The translations under genes were made by a program, and so were the position numbers. From Romanomermis culicivorax (Eukaryota; Nematoda; Enoplea; Mermithida; Mermithidae): a DNA stretch of 64,000 nt. Location: NCBI GenBank assembly GCA_963922205.1, contig CAWUHX010000140.1, forward strand, positions 124,001 to 188,000, in the 5' to 3' direction. Below the pieces are notes generated by a model that was not told the DNA's origin, did no database searches, and saw nothing but the letters and a program-made list of their open reading frames with translations. Below are positions 1-11,029 of the stretch, piece by piece; the first letter of the stretch is position 1; the number at the start of each line of letters is the position of its first letter.

Positions 1-739
1 ACTGACAGTCTGTAAACCAAACTATACTTCTGTTATCCAGAAATCTGTGCAGCACTAATAAGCTAAGGTAAATGATTTTCAGTTCTCTGTATGTAGAGGA
101 CTGTTGCCTATCAAAAGATGACCACTGCACGTGTGCTACTTCTCCAGAATCAATAAAATTTCGTAGGAGTTTTATGTCACCTTTTTTGCATCTGCTCTCT
201 GGCCCTCCATTTCTGTGTTTTGCCTTCTCTGGGCCAAACGAATGTTCTCTATCACAGGAGGACGCAGCCTCCATCTTGCCACCCTTGGCATTTTCCGCTG
301 TCTCTGCAGCTGGACTCCGTGCCTTTTCGCAGCACATGCCATCTTTCAAATAACAATGCACTTCTTGATGTGCTACAGTATTCCTGCCAACTGCTGCGCT
401 ATTTGTAGCTATCTCCAGTGCCGAACTTTCGCGCTCAGGCGAAAGATTTTGTTGACAAATGACATTTGCCGTCAAATTTATCTGGTCAGAAAAATAAATT
501 GGACCACCAGCGTACAAATCTGAAACAATATCTGGAAAGTCACCTCCACTTTTTTTGGTGGATGTTTTGCCAGTAATTTGACGTTCTCTAATGTCTGGGA
601 ACAAAAAGTTTTGATTGATGAAGCTTTTGCAGTTGCTAATATGAGAATAACTTTGAGAACACTTTTGTCTAGGATGAAAAATGTAAGAGGCTCCTGCTAG
701 ACTACTGGCGTCTGAAAAAACGGAAACTTCCGGAATTTA
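1..739 (-). pseudogene. RNase H domain with large in-frame insertion, partial
   Basis: After the TAA at 737-739 the RT frame stays open to the window edge, about 245 codons, without an ATG. It starts with the RNase H strand VSVFSDASSLAG (catalytic Asp codon 712-710). The second acidic site is in SSTYREL (Glu codon 85-83) and the third in VWFTDCQ (Asp codon 10-8). The Glu-to-third-Asp distance is normal at about 25 residues. The first-Asp-to-Glu distance is about 209 residues, where RNase H usually has about 40. The extra 165 or so residues are open, Ser/Lys-rich and match nothing I recognise. Enzyme identity is sure; the role of the insert is unknown. Confidence 0.72.
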
Positions 740-2239
740 AGGTCGATAGATAGGTCTGGAGGAAATTTTTGGAAGTAAATGATACCGGAAGATACATTCT
801 TTCTTGATCTTTGCAGATATTGTGATGTTTCTCTGCCAAAAGCATTTAGAGAATAATCTGTACTTCAAGATTTCGTGAAAAAATGTCTTGGTCTTGAAAA
901 AAGAAACGTTTCTGATGACAAGAGAAAGTGAAATGATTTTTCCTGCTAGGATAGCCAGGTCTCGAACCTTGCAAACTTTTCTGTTGAGGATCAACTGTAG
1001 ATATGACCTAATGTTGTCCAATTTTTCTTGTGGTATCATGATTTGTCTGGCATATAAATCAATTTGAAATCCAAGCCAGGTCAACACTCTGCCTGGGAGC
1101 CATGTCGACTTTTACTCGTTGTACATCAGTCCTGCCTTGGTCAAGTCTGACTGAACTAATTTAGCTTGATCCGCAGCTGATTTCTTGCTTTCAGAAGCCA
1201 CTAGGCCATCGTCCAAGTACAGCACAATTTTCAGTCCTGCTTGCCTCCATTTTTTTACAAGTGGTCGTAGCAGTTTTGTGAAAATGAAAGGAGCTGTAGA
1301 GAGCCCAAAAGGCAGAACATTAAAGCAAAAATAGTAAAGACGTCCAAAGAAATTTCAAGAGAAGCCCAGATATTTGCGAAAGTTTTCATTGACTTCTACA
1401 TGGTGATATCCTTTTTTGAGGTCGAAAGAAAAAATGTATGAAGATGATTGTAAATACTGTTCTGCGACCCTGTAATCTTCGAGCTTAAAGCTGTTCAAGA
1501 CCAAATATTGGTTCAAGTGTCTAAGGTCAAGAATCAGACGTAATTTTCCTGAGGATTGCTTGGCTACTGACAGAGGATTGCATAAGTGAGGTTGTTCTTT
1601 GAGGGCAGAAATGCAGCCATTCTTAAAGAGCTCGCAAATTGAGAGGGAAACGAAATTTTTGTTGTGTCTTGCACTGCAATTATTTTCGAAATGAGCCCTC
1701 TCTGGGCGACAATTCAAAGGCAGACAACCGTTTTGGATAGTATCCAGTATCAAGTTTGATGAAGTTAGGGTTCTCCAAAATGTAATATTTTTCGATAAAG
1801 TTTTTTCCAGATTGTATTGTTGCAAGGAATTGAAAAAAGTAGACAGATTTTCTCCCGTTATATTCATGAGAGAACCGATCAGATTTTTTCTGTAATTGGT
1901 TTCAGATTCGTCATAAGCATGTTCCTCAGGATAGGTTTTCTCACCTTCTACATCCATCTTAGCAGTATGAGCGTGTTGGATTGGTAAAACCGTTGGTGCA
2001 GTGATTGGCCCAGTGGTCGAGATCGCCACATTTGAAGCAACCTCGCTTTGATTTGTTGCTAGCGCCAAAACGGCTAAACGTCGACATTTTGCCCCCGAAA
2101 TTGTTGCTGCGCCAGCCAATTGGGGCTCCCTGACTGGCGTAACGAGAGAAACGATTGGACGACGTCGTACTTTTCTCTTTTCGTTTTCATAGTGCTCTTG
2201 ATTCTGCGCTACGCAGTCTTTTTTCGTCGTCTGAATCAT
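740..2239 (-). pseudogene. DIRS-type reverse transcriptase
   Basis: The frame opens by 2239 and ends at TGA 1355-1357, which falls where a tryptophan is expected after the LGFS motif. It continues in frame through VLPFGLSTAPF and the catalytic YLDDG (YLDD at 1219-1208). It passes a TAA at 1112-1114 and then a connection segment (TWLGFQIDL, about 1088-1062). Motifs visible in order: SGKLRLILDLRHLNQYL (finger), FSFDLKKGYHH (first catalytic Asp), LPFGLSTAP, YLDD. It would copy element RNA to DNA. The region upstream of residue 120 is probably read in another frame in the live element. It is inactive because of the stops. Confidence 0.8.
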
Positions 2240-2702
2240 CAGCTAAATCGTCTTTTTCGTACTCGCAAGCTGCTGCCCAGTCGCCTGAGCTTCTGTCGGC
2301 AAAGCGAATCAATTTCGAACGTCCTAAAAGCGCCAATATGGCTGACTGCACGTTGGACAAGGCTTGGGACGCAGCGTTCTCCCTGGACTGGTACAGTAAA
2401 CCGGACGTCCGGTTTAATGCGTCCAGCATCTTCTCGTTGAATTCGAACTGCCTCTTGTCCAGGTCCGAATTCCATTTCAGCTCTGTTGCTTTGAGCTTAT
2501 ATGACTGCACACGCTCTGGGGGATCACGTGGTTGAGTGTGCCCAGATTTTTTGAATGTTGCCAGGAATTGGTTGAACTGACGTAAGATTGATGTTGAACG
2601 GCTGCGACTATGGCTCCATTGCGTAGCGCGACATCGTACGACTTTTCCTTCTTGATCTGCGTTTGTTCGTATCGTTTTGACGTTGTCCGTCCGTTTGATC
2701 AT
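1985..2702 (-). pseudogene. DIRS-type gag-like protein with zinc knuckle
   Basis: The open frame starts with ATG at 2702 and runs 171 codons to TGA at 2187-2189. The same frame continues after the stop to about 1985 and contains a C-x2-C-x4-H-x4-C zinc knuckle (CFKCGDLDHWANHC, about 2045-2003). The TGA therefore interrupts one protein and is not its true end. The N-terminal part is rich in charged and coiled-coil-like sequence and ends in an acidic ADDSDDEKR block, as seen in gag-like proteins of DIRS elements. It would bind element RNA in virus-like particles. Downstream it overlaps the RT open frame, which uses a different frame. Confidence 0.7.
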
Positions 2703-3129
2703 TATCAGAAGGCATAGTCGTTAATGCGGAACTCAAAAATCGTGAGTTGGGAAAATAATATGTGGTGCAAAAAATTTTGAAGGAAATTGTATGAAAAGAG
2801 TAGGATTTGTGACGAAAAAAATGACCAAAGTGGAAGGGGCGGAGTTGAAATCTCTATTTATATACGAATTTGTGATTTGCAAGTTCTAGCTGTTGGAGCT
2901 TTGCTCTCAAAAATACAGTATACCGCAAAATAGTTAATTTTTCTTCAAATCAAATTCACGAAAATTTTTTTCCTGGAAAATATTTTCTGCATGATCAGCG
3001 GTCATACCGTTTCCTCTCGAATAGAATATTTTGAGGAACAAATCAGGGTGGCCAGCTATCGGGAAAACCGGGAAATAAACGGGATGTTTGTTTTCGAACC
3101 GTGAAAACCGTGAGAAGAGAACCCGGAAA
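2703..3129. other. Non-coding; left end of a CAGGGTGGCC-type repeat
   Basis: No gene is seen. From 3044 a sequence begins CAGGGTGGCCAGC and carries repeated CGGGAAAACCGGG words (3059-3125). A related end in the opposite orientation lies at about 20065-20150, reading GGAAA...GCTGGCCATCCTT. The repeat is interrupted at 3130 by the next element and its words resume at 14088. Confidence 0.5.
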
Positions 3130-3753
3130 CAGTATTTTTTTTGTGCACGGACATTTGCGCCAATGGGCACCAGTGTTTTTTTTGTGCCAAAACATGGTTT
3201 TTGGCACAAAAAAATTTGGAATGGCACAAAAAATTTTGAGCGTTTGTGCCAATTGGCACAAAATTTTTGGCTGATCAAACATTAAATTTCCTTGATTTTT
3301 AGACGTTTCAAGGACTGAAAATGCAAAAATTTTTCGGCGCTCCGCGCCGAATCAATGAATATCATAATATTTCCTACTCGTAATATTTCATCCGAACGCG
3401 AACGATTTCTCCTCGAACAGTGTACCAGTATTGTTGCAGCAAACTTCATAAGGTAAAGTGGGGTAACGTCACGGGCGGGGTAACTTTGGTCAATTTCACT
3501 TGAAACATCGCCGAATTTTTTCTCCGTAAGATATGCAGATACAACTTAGCACACTAATGTCTAAGTGATCCGTGCATGTTACTGTGAACGGAAATTGAAA
3601 TCCAAATAAAATTGAGAAATTTGTGGGTCGACAAAGTTGCTATTTTTTTTAATGAAAATTTTCAAATTCAAAAAAATTTGGGTTTCACTCATCTGCTGCA
3701 CTCAAAACTTTCACTAACCATTAGGTGTCTTTAGAGAGTTTCTCTTTTCTGTT

Positions 3754-4011
3754 TTGTATAAAAAAATAACTACCCATTTTCGAGCAGAAAAATCGGTCCA
3801 AAAGCGGGAAACTTTGGCCAGTTGGCGGGAAACTTTGGTCAGGGCGGGTAACTTTGGTCACATTATATTTTGGCGGGTAACTTTGGTCACTAATTACTTA
3901 ACAGAAGATTTCGAAAAGGCCATCGAGGCCATTCGAAACGGGTCAAAAATTTGAACAGCAGCTCGTGTTTACAATATTCCACATGGAACATTACAAAACA
4001 AAGTAATCTGA
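3754..4011 (+). pseudogene. pogo-like transposase N-terminus (psq helix-turn-helix)
   Basis: Codons 3898-4008 read LTEDFEKAIEAIRNGSKI, a stop (TGA 3952-3954), then AARVYNIPHGTLQNKV. This matches the psq/CENP-B-like DNA-binding helix-turn-helix at the start of pogo and Tigger transposases: a helix with an AIxAIxxG pattern, then AAxxYxIPxxTLxxK. The TGA destroys the reading frame. The frame ends at TGA 4009-4011, close to a possible splice donor (GGTAAGT, about 4012). The protein would bind the transposon ends in the nucleus. The first 45 residues of the open frame come from the terminal repeats and are probably not protein. Confidence 0.65.
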
Positions 4012-4339
4012 CGGTAAGTATATTTTCTAAAACCACACTAAATTACTCAATGATTTTTAGAGAAATTGAACTTGTCCAAAAATACATCGGCTTCTCTGTT
4101 ATTCAGTCCACTATCGAACGGTACCTTATAGACACTTTTGAACATTTATATGCGATTAAATACTAAATTATTGCAGATAATAGTACAACAAAATTTATCG
4201 GCGTTGTCTTTCCCGTCATCGACTTCAACGTTTGAAAGTATGTACTTTTGTTACAAAATTTACAGAGGAATGATATCTAAAATTTTCAGAAATGCCCACA
4301 TCGTCAGCATCAGATATCAACGAGGTTACACCATCAAGA

Positions 4340-4665
4340 CGTATGACGGCCAGTGTCATCAATCTTCAGACGGTACATGCGAAAAAAACGAGTTGAAAAA
4401 GTCCAGAAAACGTCTTTGTCATGCGCTTAGCCAATCATTGATAGAACAAGAAGTCAGTGCTCAACTGAAAGAATTGAAAGAAGCGAAAAAAGCTAGAAAC
4501 ACTAATGTGTGTCCCATTTGCTGTACTCAATGGACAATTTACAAGAAAAAGTACAAAAAAGACTGGGCCTGCTGTGATGGGTGGATATGTAGTAACTGTT
4601 TAGCTGATGATTTTGATCCCACTGGTAATTTTATTTGTCAAGTTTGTGTTACTCATAACAATTAA
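4340..4665 (+). pseudogene. pogo-like transposase C-terminal zinc finger
   Basis: The open frame ends at TAA 4663-4665. Its last part has a lysine-rich helix (about 4420-4497) followed by a cysteine pattern CPICC...WACCDGWICSNC...FICQVC (about 4507-4653). This resembles the degenerate PHD-like finger that closes many pogo/Tigger transposases. The expected histidine is replaced, so the finger is atypical. Possible intron borders (GTATGT near 4240, TTTTCAG near 4285-4291) suggest the original gene was spliced. I see no DDE core between this and the helix-turn-helix. Confidence 0.5.
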
Positions 4666-6078
4666 TCTTCCTCTAAATTTGGTTTATATCATGTATTTTG
4701 ATCATGAAAATGCACATTTATCATTGTTTTAGTGCACCTCATATTTTTGTGTGTCGACCAATGTTACCCACCCATTGGCAGGTAACATTGGTCGACACGT
4801 TAATTTTTTTTCGTTAATAAATTTTGAACGATAGATATTTTTATTTTCATTCATATTGATATTTTCATGTACCTCTTAACTTGCTGTATCTGAATAACAC
4901 AATATTTTTCACATCAGGCACTTTTTTAGATCAATTGACCAAAGTTACCCAACATAGGGAGAGCTGGGAGCAGATTTACGAAAACTTTTTTGCTGTTGAT
5001 GATATTCATCATTTTCAGCTGAAATTTTGTGATAATAAAGGTTGATAGCTATGTTACCTCATATCCAAAATTTGTTTTGTTACGTTCTATCTGTGGTTAG
5101 ATATAACGATTTTACTTGTCGAAAAAATAACTTGAACAGAAATTATAATGGCGACCAAAGTTGACCACCATGGTGGATAACATTGGTCAAAAAGTGAGCT
5201 CTTTTCAACGATCAATGGTAGGTTAAATCTGCATGCTACTTATGAAATGATGTGTTTAATCGATTTGTCTGACATTTTTGACATATGAGTTCCATGAAAC
5301 ATTTTTACGAACTCCCCATGTATAACAAGTTATATGTTGGAGAAGTCGAATTCACTTGATTTTGACCAAAGTTACCCCACTTTACCTTACGCTGTCAATG
5401 ACTGATGAAAGAAAAGAAATTCTGAATTATTCTCTGTTCATTCAGTCAGATTCAGATTTAAAACTGAAATTCTTACTTTCTGTGTTTGATTAATTCAGAC
5501 AGAAAAATCGATATAATTGGTGCAATGTTCAGACCGAAAATCCACAAAATTTTACATGTTATTTCCTCTAGTATTTACAAGATATTTTTAGTCAAAAATT
5601 GAATCAATTTGATCATCAATTCTAGAGCCCTAATTTTCTCAGCATTTCATTTCTTTTTGAGTCGCCGCGAACTATTTTCCTGCACAGTTTTTTCTTATCT
5701 CACTGACATGATTAGCTGAAAAATAGGTAAGGCTGGGCAGGGCACGATTTTTACAAAAAATTGATGCGGTTAAACTTAGCCTTAATTTATATTTTTATCA
5801 AACTTTTGGCCAAAAATCTTTCCACAGTTTTCAGTATATGTTTCTAGTGGAAAATTTTTTTTTGTGCCATTGGCACAAATTTTTTTGGCCTCTTGTGCCA
5901 ATTGGCACAAATGTCCATGAACAAAAAAAAACGCTGATGGGCACAAAAAAGGGCTAAAAAAATTTGTGCCAATGGCACAAAAAATTGTTTTCATCCTAAA
6001 AACAAACTGAAATCTTTTAAAAAGTTTTGAGGCCGAAGGTTTGATAGAAACATAAATGAGATACTTTTCACCGGCACC

Positions 6079-7337
6079 CACTGTTTTTTTTCCCCCGGGC
6101 CTTTTCCCCAAATGGGGAAAGGGGTGAAAATTTTTTTCCCCATTTTCCCGGAGTCGTTTTTTTCGCTTAAAAATGCTCACAGACGCTTTATTTAGGTGTT
6201 TTTGAGCCTTTTCAAGCTTCCTGGTGTTTTTAAACCCATTAATTAATTAAAATTGAGGGAAAAATTGAAATTTTCGAGTTCAAAATTTAATCTACAAGAA
6301 TTGCATACCTGTACTGGGGGGGGGGGGGGGTTGGAGGGGGACTCCCCCCCAACTTGGCCAACCCAGTACCCAAAATCATTCCTCCCCCAACGCCCCCCCC
6401 AGTTTGGAAAAAATTAAAAAAATTTTCAAAAAAGTGAATGGTTTTTGGCATTTTTTGGGAAAAATTTCGACTTTTTTCTACCCCCCCCCCCCAAAAAAAT
6501 TTCGGATTTACCCCCCCCCCCCCAACTGGTCGGAGGTCTTACAGGTATGAAGCATTGGATCAAATTTTCAAGCAAACTATCCAAAAGCATAATGACTTTG
6601 AGAATTACATGAGAAATCGATGGTTAAGTTCTCTATGATGACAAGTGAGAACCCGAATGTTAATCTTTCCGGCGCGAAGCGCTGGAAAAATTTTTTGGGT
6701 ATTGATATTCTGCAACGCTGGAAAATCAATTTTCCGAACACTTATTTCAAGAATTAAATTTGAATTTTGTGTTCAAAAGTCATAATTTCTAGAATTTTAC
6801 TTGAAAAATTTTAAAACCAGTATAATTTATTTGTAAACTCTCATACTTGGTTGAAAATATATGAGTAAGCAGAGTATAAATTTCCGAAAGATATTTCCAT
6901 GAAGCGTTTGAATTGATTTTACATTAGAAAAGAAATTATTGCATCAAAAAGCTGAGAGACTTGAGGTTGATCTTTCTCGAAAGGAAAAAATGTGAATCTT
7001 CATTAAATATCATGATAAAATATTGAAGATGACCAATGAAAACATGAGATAATACGTTCAAGATGATGAAAACTATTATAGATTATATGATAAATGAAGG
7101 TAGATGTGCTAAAAGCTGCGCCTGAGCTAAGTAATGCATAATAATGATTATTAAAGTTATAATTGGCGCGAAGCGCCGGAAAATTTCGAGATTATGACCT
7201 TCTAAAATGCACCAAAATGCATCTTTCCTGTATCCGATCCCCAAAATTGTCTTCCCCAAATGGGGAAAGAGCCCAAAATTTTTTTCCCCTTTCCGAATTT
7301 TTTTCCCAAAAAGGACAATTTGGGGAAAAAAACAGTG
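6079..7337. mobile_element. hAT-like MITE, word CCCCAAATGGGG
   Basis: The ends are CACTGTTTTTTTTCCCC and GGGGAAAAAAACAGTG. The flanks are CCGGCACC (6071-6078) and CCAGCACC (7338-7345), 7 of 8 identical. The word TTTTCCCCAAATGGGGAAA appears near both ends. The interior has a conserved block at about 7095-7245 (GTAGATGTGCT, GCGCCTGAGCT, GGCGCGAAGCGCCGG, then TGACCTTCTAAAATGCACC) that recurs in elements with other end words. A CATACCTG element is inserted at 6304-6549. No gene is present. Confidence 0.82.
6304..6549. mobile_element. CATAC-type short element
   Basis: The ends are CATACCTG and CAGGTATG, flanked by AAGAATTG (6296-6303) and AAGCATTG (6550-6557), 7 of 8 identical. The interior is rich in runs of C and G. 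It is nested in the 6079-7337 element. Confidence 0.65.
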
Positions 7338-8142
7338 CCAGCACCGCACCAACCAATTTGCATAAAAATTGTGCCTACTCTATTTTCTCTAACCATGTCA
7401 GTGGGATAAGAAAAAAAAATTGGTAAAATGGATTCTACGATTTGAAAAGAAAACGAATGCTGCGAGAATTCAGATATTTTTATCGACTTTGTTTGGAAGT
7501 TTATTTTTCTTTACTTTTTGGCTACGAATTTGTTCCTAACAACGATGTAAAAGTTATATTAAGGATGTCTTGTCTATAATTGCTTTGATTTCTCCTAAAA
7601 AGAGCAAAGTCGAATGTCGCGTCGCATAAATTTTTGGTCAAAAAATTGTGCCAACAATGTCAATTTTTCTGTTCGAATCAAAACACCAAAAATAAAAATT
7701 TCGGTTCGGAATCATCAGCATCACTGTTTTTCCCTTTTCCCCAAAGGTGGAAGGGGTCAAAATGTTTTTCCCCATTTTCCTGAAGTCGTTTTCTTCGCTT
7801 AAAAATGCTCATGGACGCCTTATTTAAGTGTTTTTGAGGTTTTTCAAGCCTTCTGGTGTTTTTAGAGCCGTTAGTTCATTAAAATTGAGGAGAAAATTGA
7901 AATTTTCTAGTATAAAGTCTAATCTACAAGCATTGTGGAGCAAATTGGCTAAATTTTACAAGTCGATTCCCGGCTTTCAGTGTAATTGTTGTATATGAGT
8001 TGTTTGTTAAATTTGAGCACAGGAACCTGGCTACACAGTGATATTTCTGATGGTTTCCTACAGCATCTTTCATAAGGACAGGCTCCATAAAAGAGGTGGT
8101 GGTGTTGCTGTTTTTGTAAAAAAAGCCTATGTGCAACTCTCA

Positions 8143-8886
8143 CTAGGGTACCTCCAAATATCGATGTCCCAGAGACTTTAGTTCTGGATGTCATTATTGC
8201 TGGCCTTTATCATTGCCTTGTCTTAGTTTATAGACCTCCTGATTACAACCTAGATCTATGTAATAATTTATGCATTCTTTTAGAGTGGACAACCAGAGCT
8301 AGTTATCCCATTACTATCACTGGTGACTTCAATTTGCCCAATTTTAACTGTAGACCTGTCTACATACCCAAATGAAGCCACTTACACAATGTTTTTTGAG
8401 TGTTTCTCCATTATAGGCCTTCAGCAACTTGTATCACAACCAACTCTTGGTAATCATGTTCTTGATTTAGTTTTTGGTGATAAATCAATATCCAATGTTT
8501 TTATTTCTCCCCCTTTTTCCACCAGTGACCACACCAGTGTAAATTTCTCTTTATTCTTGCAAAAGTTACCTATCTTACCCCATGCTAGAACTCGAAACTT
8601 TATTAAGGCTGATTATGTGGCTATTTCAGATTTATTATCCCACACATCTAAGCCAGACTTATTTTCTACATGTGCCAATGCTGAAGACATGTACAAGATT
8701 TTTTTGGAAATTTTAAACCATGCTATAAACAACTTTGTCCCTGTTTTTAAACCAAAAAAGTTTAAAACACGTTATCCAAAAAACATTCGGAAATCTCTCA
8801 CCAAAAAACTAAGACTTTGGAAAAATTATAAAAAAACAAAATTACCTACTGACAATCAAAGTACCAAATTCTTTGAAAGTGTGTAA
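8143..8886 (+). pseudogene. LINE apurinic-type endonuclease region
   Basis: Segments read LVLVYRPP and ITGDFNLPNFN (about 8223-8350, the GDFN metal site). A frameshift follows, and the next frame then carries the conserved tail HVLDLVFGD..I..V.ISPPFSTSDHTSV (SDH catalytic histidine near 8521-8532). This is the L1-EN fold of CR1-like LINEs, which nicks the target DNA. The frameshift near 8350 and the stop at 8884-8886 before the RT make it non-functional. Confidence 0.75.
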
Positions 8887-8904
8887 AAACACTGATGCTT
8901 TCTC

Positions 8905-10738
8905 ATCAGGTGGATATTGAGCAAAATCTGATCAAAAAATCTGACCCCAAATCATTTTTCAAATTCGTCAACTCTAAAATTCAATCGAAGAAAACTATCC
9001 CCCTTTAGTAAGTAACAGTGACACTATCATTCTTGATGATCTTCAAAAGTGTACACTTTTCAATGAATATTTTAGTTCAGTTTTTACTCATGATGATAAC
9101 TCCACTCTTTATATCCTCCCCAGAACAAGTTCCAAAATTTCATCAGTTTCATTCACAGTAGACTTGGTTGGTATAGCACTCAGAAAATTAAAACCCTCTC
9201 TAACTCTAGGCCCGGATGCTTTGTGTGCCTATTTCCTGAAGAAGCTTTCTGCCTGTTTGGCTGAACCATTCTCAGATATTTTCGAAATTTCTTTCAGAAC
9301 TGGATCACTCCCCTTATTGTGGAAAAAGGCCAACATTGTTCCTGTATTCAAAAAAGGCGACCCTGCCCTTCCTTCCAACTATCGGCCTATCTCTTTGTGC
9401 AGTGTCCCTTGCAAGATTATGGAAAGTATCATTAACTCCTCTATCATGTTTTATCTGAGAAATAATTCTCTCTTAACTCCATGCCAGTTTGGTTTCCTCC
9501 CAACAAAATCTTGTGAAACACAATTACTTCAATGCAAAAATGTATGGACCAAACACATCAATTTGGGCTTGCCAATCGACACAATTTACATTGATTTCAA
9601 GAAAGCCTTTGATTCTGTTTCTCACAGAAAATTGATGCTTAAATTGAAAACCTATGGTATCTCAGGCTTTCTTGAAAAGTGGATCTTAGATTTCCTCTCA
9701 GCTCGGACCCAGAGAGTCTGTATCAATAATGTCACTTCTCAGTTTGCTCCCATTTCTAGTGGTGTTCCTCACGGTAGTGTTCTAGGTCCTACACTTTTCT
9801 TGTTATTCATCAATGATCTCCCTGACAATCTAAAATCTGATATCTATCTTTTTGCTGATGATGTTAAGATCTTTAATTGTTCCAGAAACAAACGTATCCT
9901 CCAAGATGATCTTGATCAAATTTTTGGTTGGTCCAAAAAATGGCAATTAGAAATTTCTGCTGAAAAAGTACTGTTCTATATTTGGGTTCTTCAAATCCAA
10001 AATACAATTACACAATAGGTAATTCTGTTATTCCCAGCAACAATCAATACGTTAGAGATCTTGGTATACTTATCTTCCAAAATTTAAATTTCAGGGATCA
10101 CCTCAATCGTATAATTAAAAAGGCTTACCAACGGAGCTATTTGATAATGAAAACATTTACTTCTCGTAACGCCTCTAATCTTATCAGTACCTTTACAGTT
10201 TATGTTAGACCAATATTAGAGTATTGTTCCACTGTTTGGAATCCCTATTATGCTTCTGATATCAACTTAGTTGAAAATGTTCAGAGGAGGTTTTGGTTTT
10301 TTGATTTTTTTTGTGTGAACTTTCCGAATTTTTGGTTTTAAGTGTGAACTTTCCTATGTCCAGCACTTATCAAAACTGGGTATAGAAGGCCTAGAAGTTC
10401 GTCGACTGTTATCTGCATTAAATCTCATGTTCCAAATCTTTAAGAACCAATCCTGCCTTAAACCATCAGATTTTTTCATTAGCAGCAGTTCTGACTTTAC
10501 TCGCCGTAAAAAGGACTACAAACTGATTACTGGTAAAGCCAAAACAAATGCAAGGCTTTATGATTTCTCCAACAGATATGTCAACATATGGAACAACATC
10601 CCAAGTAATGTTATTAGTTCTTCCAATCTACAGGCCTTTAAAACTATGATATCAAAAATAGATTTTTCAAGGTATCTTGGGGGGCGCGTTAGTTCTGTTT
10701 CGCATAGTAACCTGGGCTCCCTATTACTTGCAGCGTGA
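8905..10738 (+). pseudogene. LINE reverse transcriptase region
   Basis: The main open frame (9164-10018) shows successive RT blocks: LTLGPDALCAYFLKKL, WKKANIVPVFKKGD, NYRPISLCSVPCKIME, QFGFLPTKS, FKKAFDSV, SGVPHGSVLGPTLFLLFIND and the catalytic FADD (9851-9862). The thumb and C-terminal region continue in another frame from about 9982 (GNSVIPSNNQYVRDLGI) and again from about 10345 to 10738. At least two frameshifts and a small insertion break the protein. It belongs with CR1/L2/Crack-type RTs by motif style; exact clade not assigned. Confidence 0.82.
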
Positions 10739-11029
10739 TTTACTGTAATCATTTTTCGCCTATCGTCACATCTTTAATATGGTTTTTTTCACATTTTGTT
10801 TTCTATTAGTAAGAATTTTGTATTTTTTTCTTTTCTTATAATTACTGCTCAAATTATTCTATTTCCATTGACTGTCATCATTGTTTTTTTTCTAATGCAA
10901 GTAATAAATTCATTCATTTATTCATTCATTCATTCGGTGAAATTATGTAGTTGGTAAACCCATTAAGTCCATAGGCTGGTGGACCAGGTTTGATTCTTGA
11001 AGTGGATAGTACTTTTCTGTAGTGACAGG

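Larger units (their letters stand above)
1..2702 (-). mobile_element. DIRS-like retroelement, left part outside window
   Basis: On the minus strand, in order, are a gag-like region with a zinc knuckle, a reverse transcriptase and an RNase H that runs off position 1. The RT has the DIRS/Ngaro style: a block resembling NPLSV..SGK.RLILDLR, then VLPFGLSTAPF and YLDDG. The gag end resembles the ADDSDDEKR tails of DIRS-type gag proteins. In known DIRS elements a tyrosine recombinase follows RNase H; that would lie left of the window and is not seen. Four in-frame stops (2187-2189, 1355-1357, 1112-1114, 737-739) make this copy non-functional, yet I found no frameshift along the RT-RNase H frame. The right terminus was not defined; it lies beyond 2702. 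Confidence 0.8.
3451..5387 (+). mobile_element. pogo/Tigger-like DNA transposon, internally deleted
   Basis: The termini are inverted copies of AGGTAAAGTGGGGTAAC and are flanked by TA (3449-3450 and 5388-5389), the duplication typical of Tc1/mariner/pogo elements. Subterminal copies of GGGTAACTTTGGTCA lie at about 3477, 3845 and 3875. Inverted copies lie at about 4765, 4937, 5155 and 5363. The coding remnants are an N-terminal psq-type helix-turn-helix and a C-terminal cysteine-rich finger. The catalytic DDE domain between them is missing, so the copy is non-autonomous. Confidence 0.8.
3171..5936. mobile_element. hAT-like MITE, word GTGCCAATTGGCAC
   Basis: The ends are CAGTGTTTTTTTTGTGCC and GAACAAAAAAAAACGCTG, flanked by a perfect 8-bp duplication ATGGGCAC (3163-3170 and 5937-5944). 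Both ends carry the 20-bp perfect palindrome TTTGTGCCAATTGGCACAAA (3244-3263 and near 5892-5911). The element belongs to the same family as its host (3130-14087) but lies in the opposite orientation. It is itself interrupted by the pogo-like element at 3451-5387. It has no coding capacity of its own. Confidence 0.85.
7945..10935 (+). mobile_element. CR1/L2-like LINE, 5'-truncated, dead
   Basis: One degenerate ORF2 encodes an endonuclease and a reverse transcriptase, and the 3' end is an (ATTC)n-type tail (about 10905-10935), typical of CR1/L2-like LINEs. The sequence is broken by frameshifts near 8350 and 9970 and by a short insertion with a tandem TGTGAACTTTCC at about 10290-10345. The 5' limit is inferred from where the surrounding repeat stops matching its sister copies. 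No ORF1 is visible. Confidence 0.8.

Noticed and set aside
72..523. Plus-strand open frames at the left edge
   Set aside because: They are antisense to the RNase H frame, which shows all three catalytic acidic sites on minus.
2120..2535. Plus-strand open frames of 106 and 126 codons
   Set aside because: Antisense shadows of the DIRS gag-like frame on minus.
6438..6638. Open frame with proline runs (PPPPQK)
   Set aside because: Produced by poly-C tracts inside a CATAC-type element; no conserved features.
10936..11010. tRNA-like stretch with GGTTTGATTCTTG resembling a B box
   Set aside because: No cloverleaf can be drawn with a paired acceptor stem; it could be a SINE relic but support is too weak.
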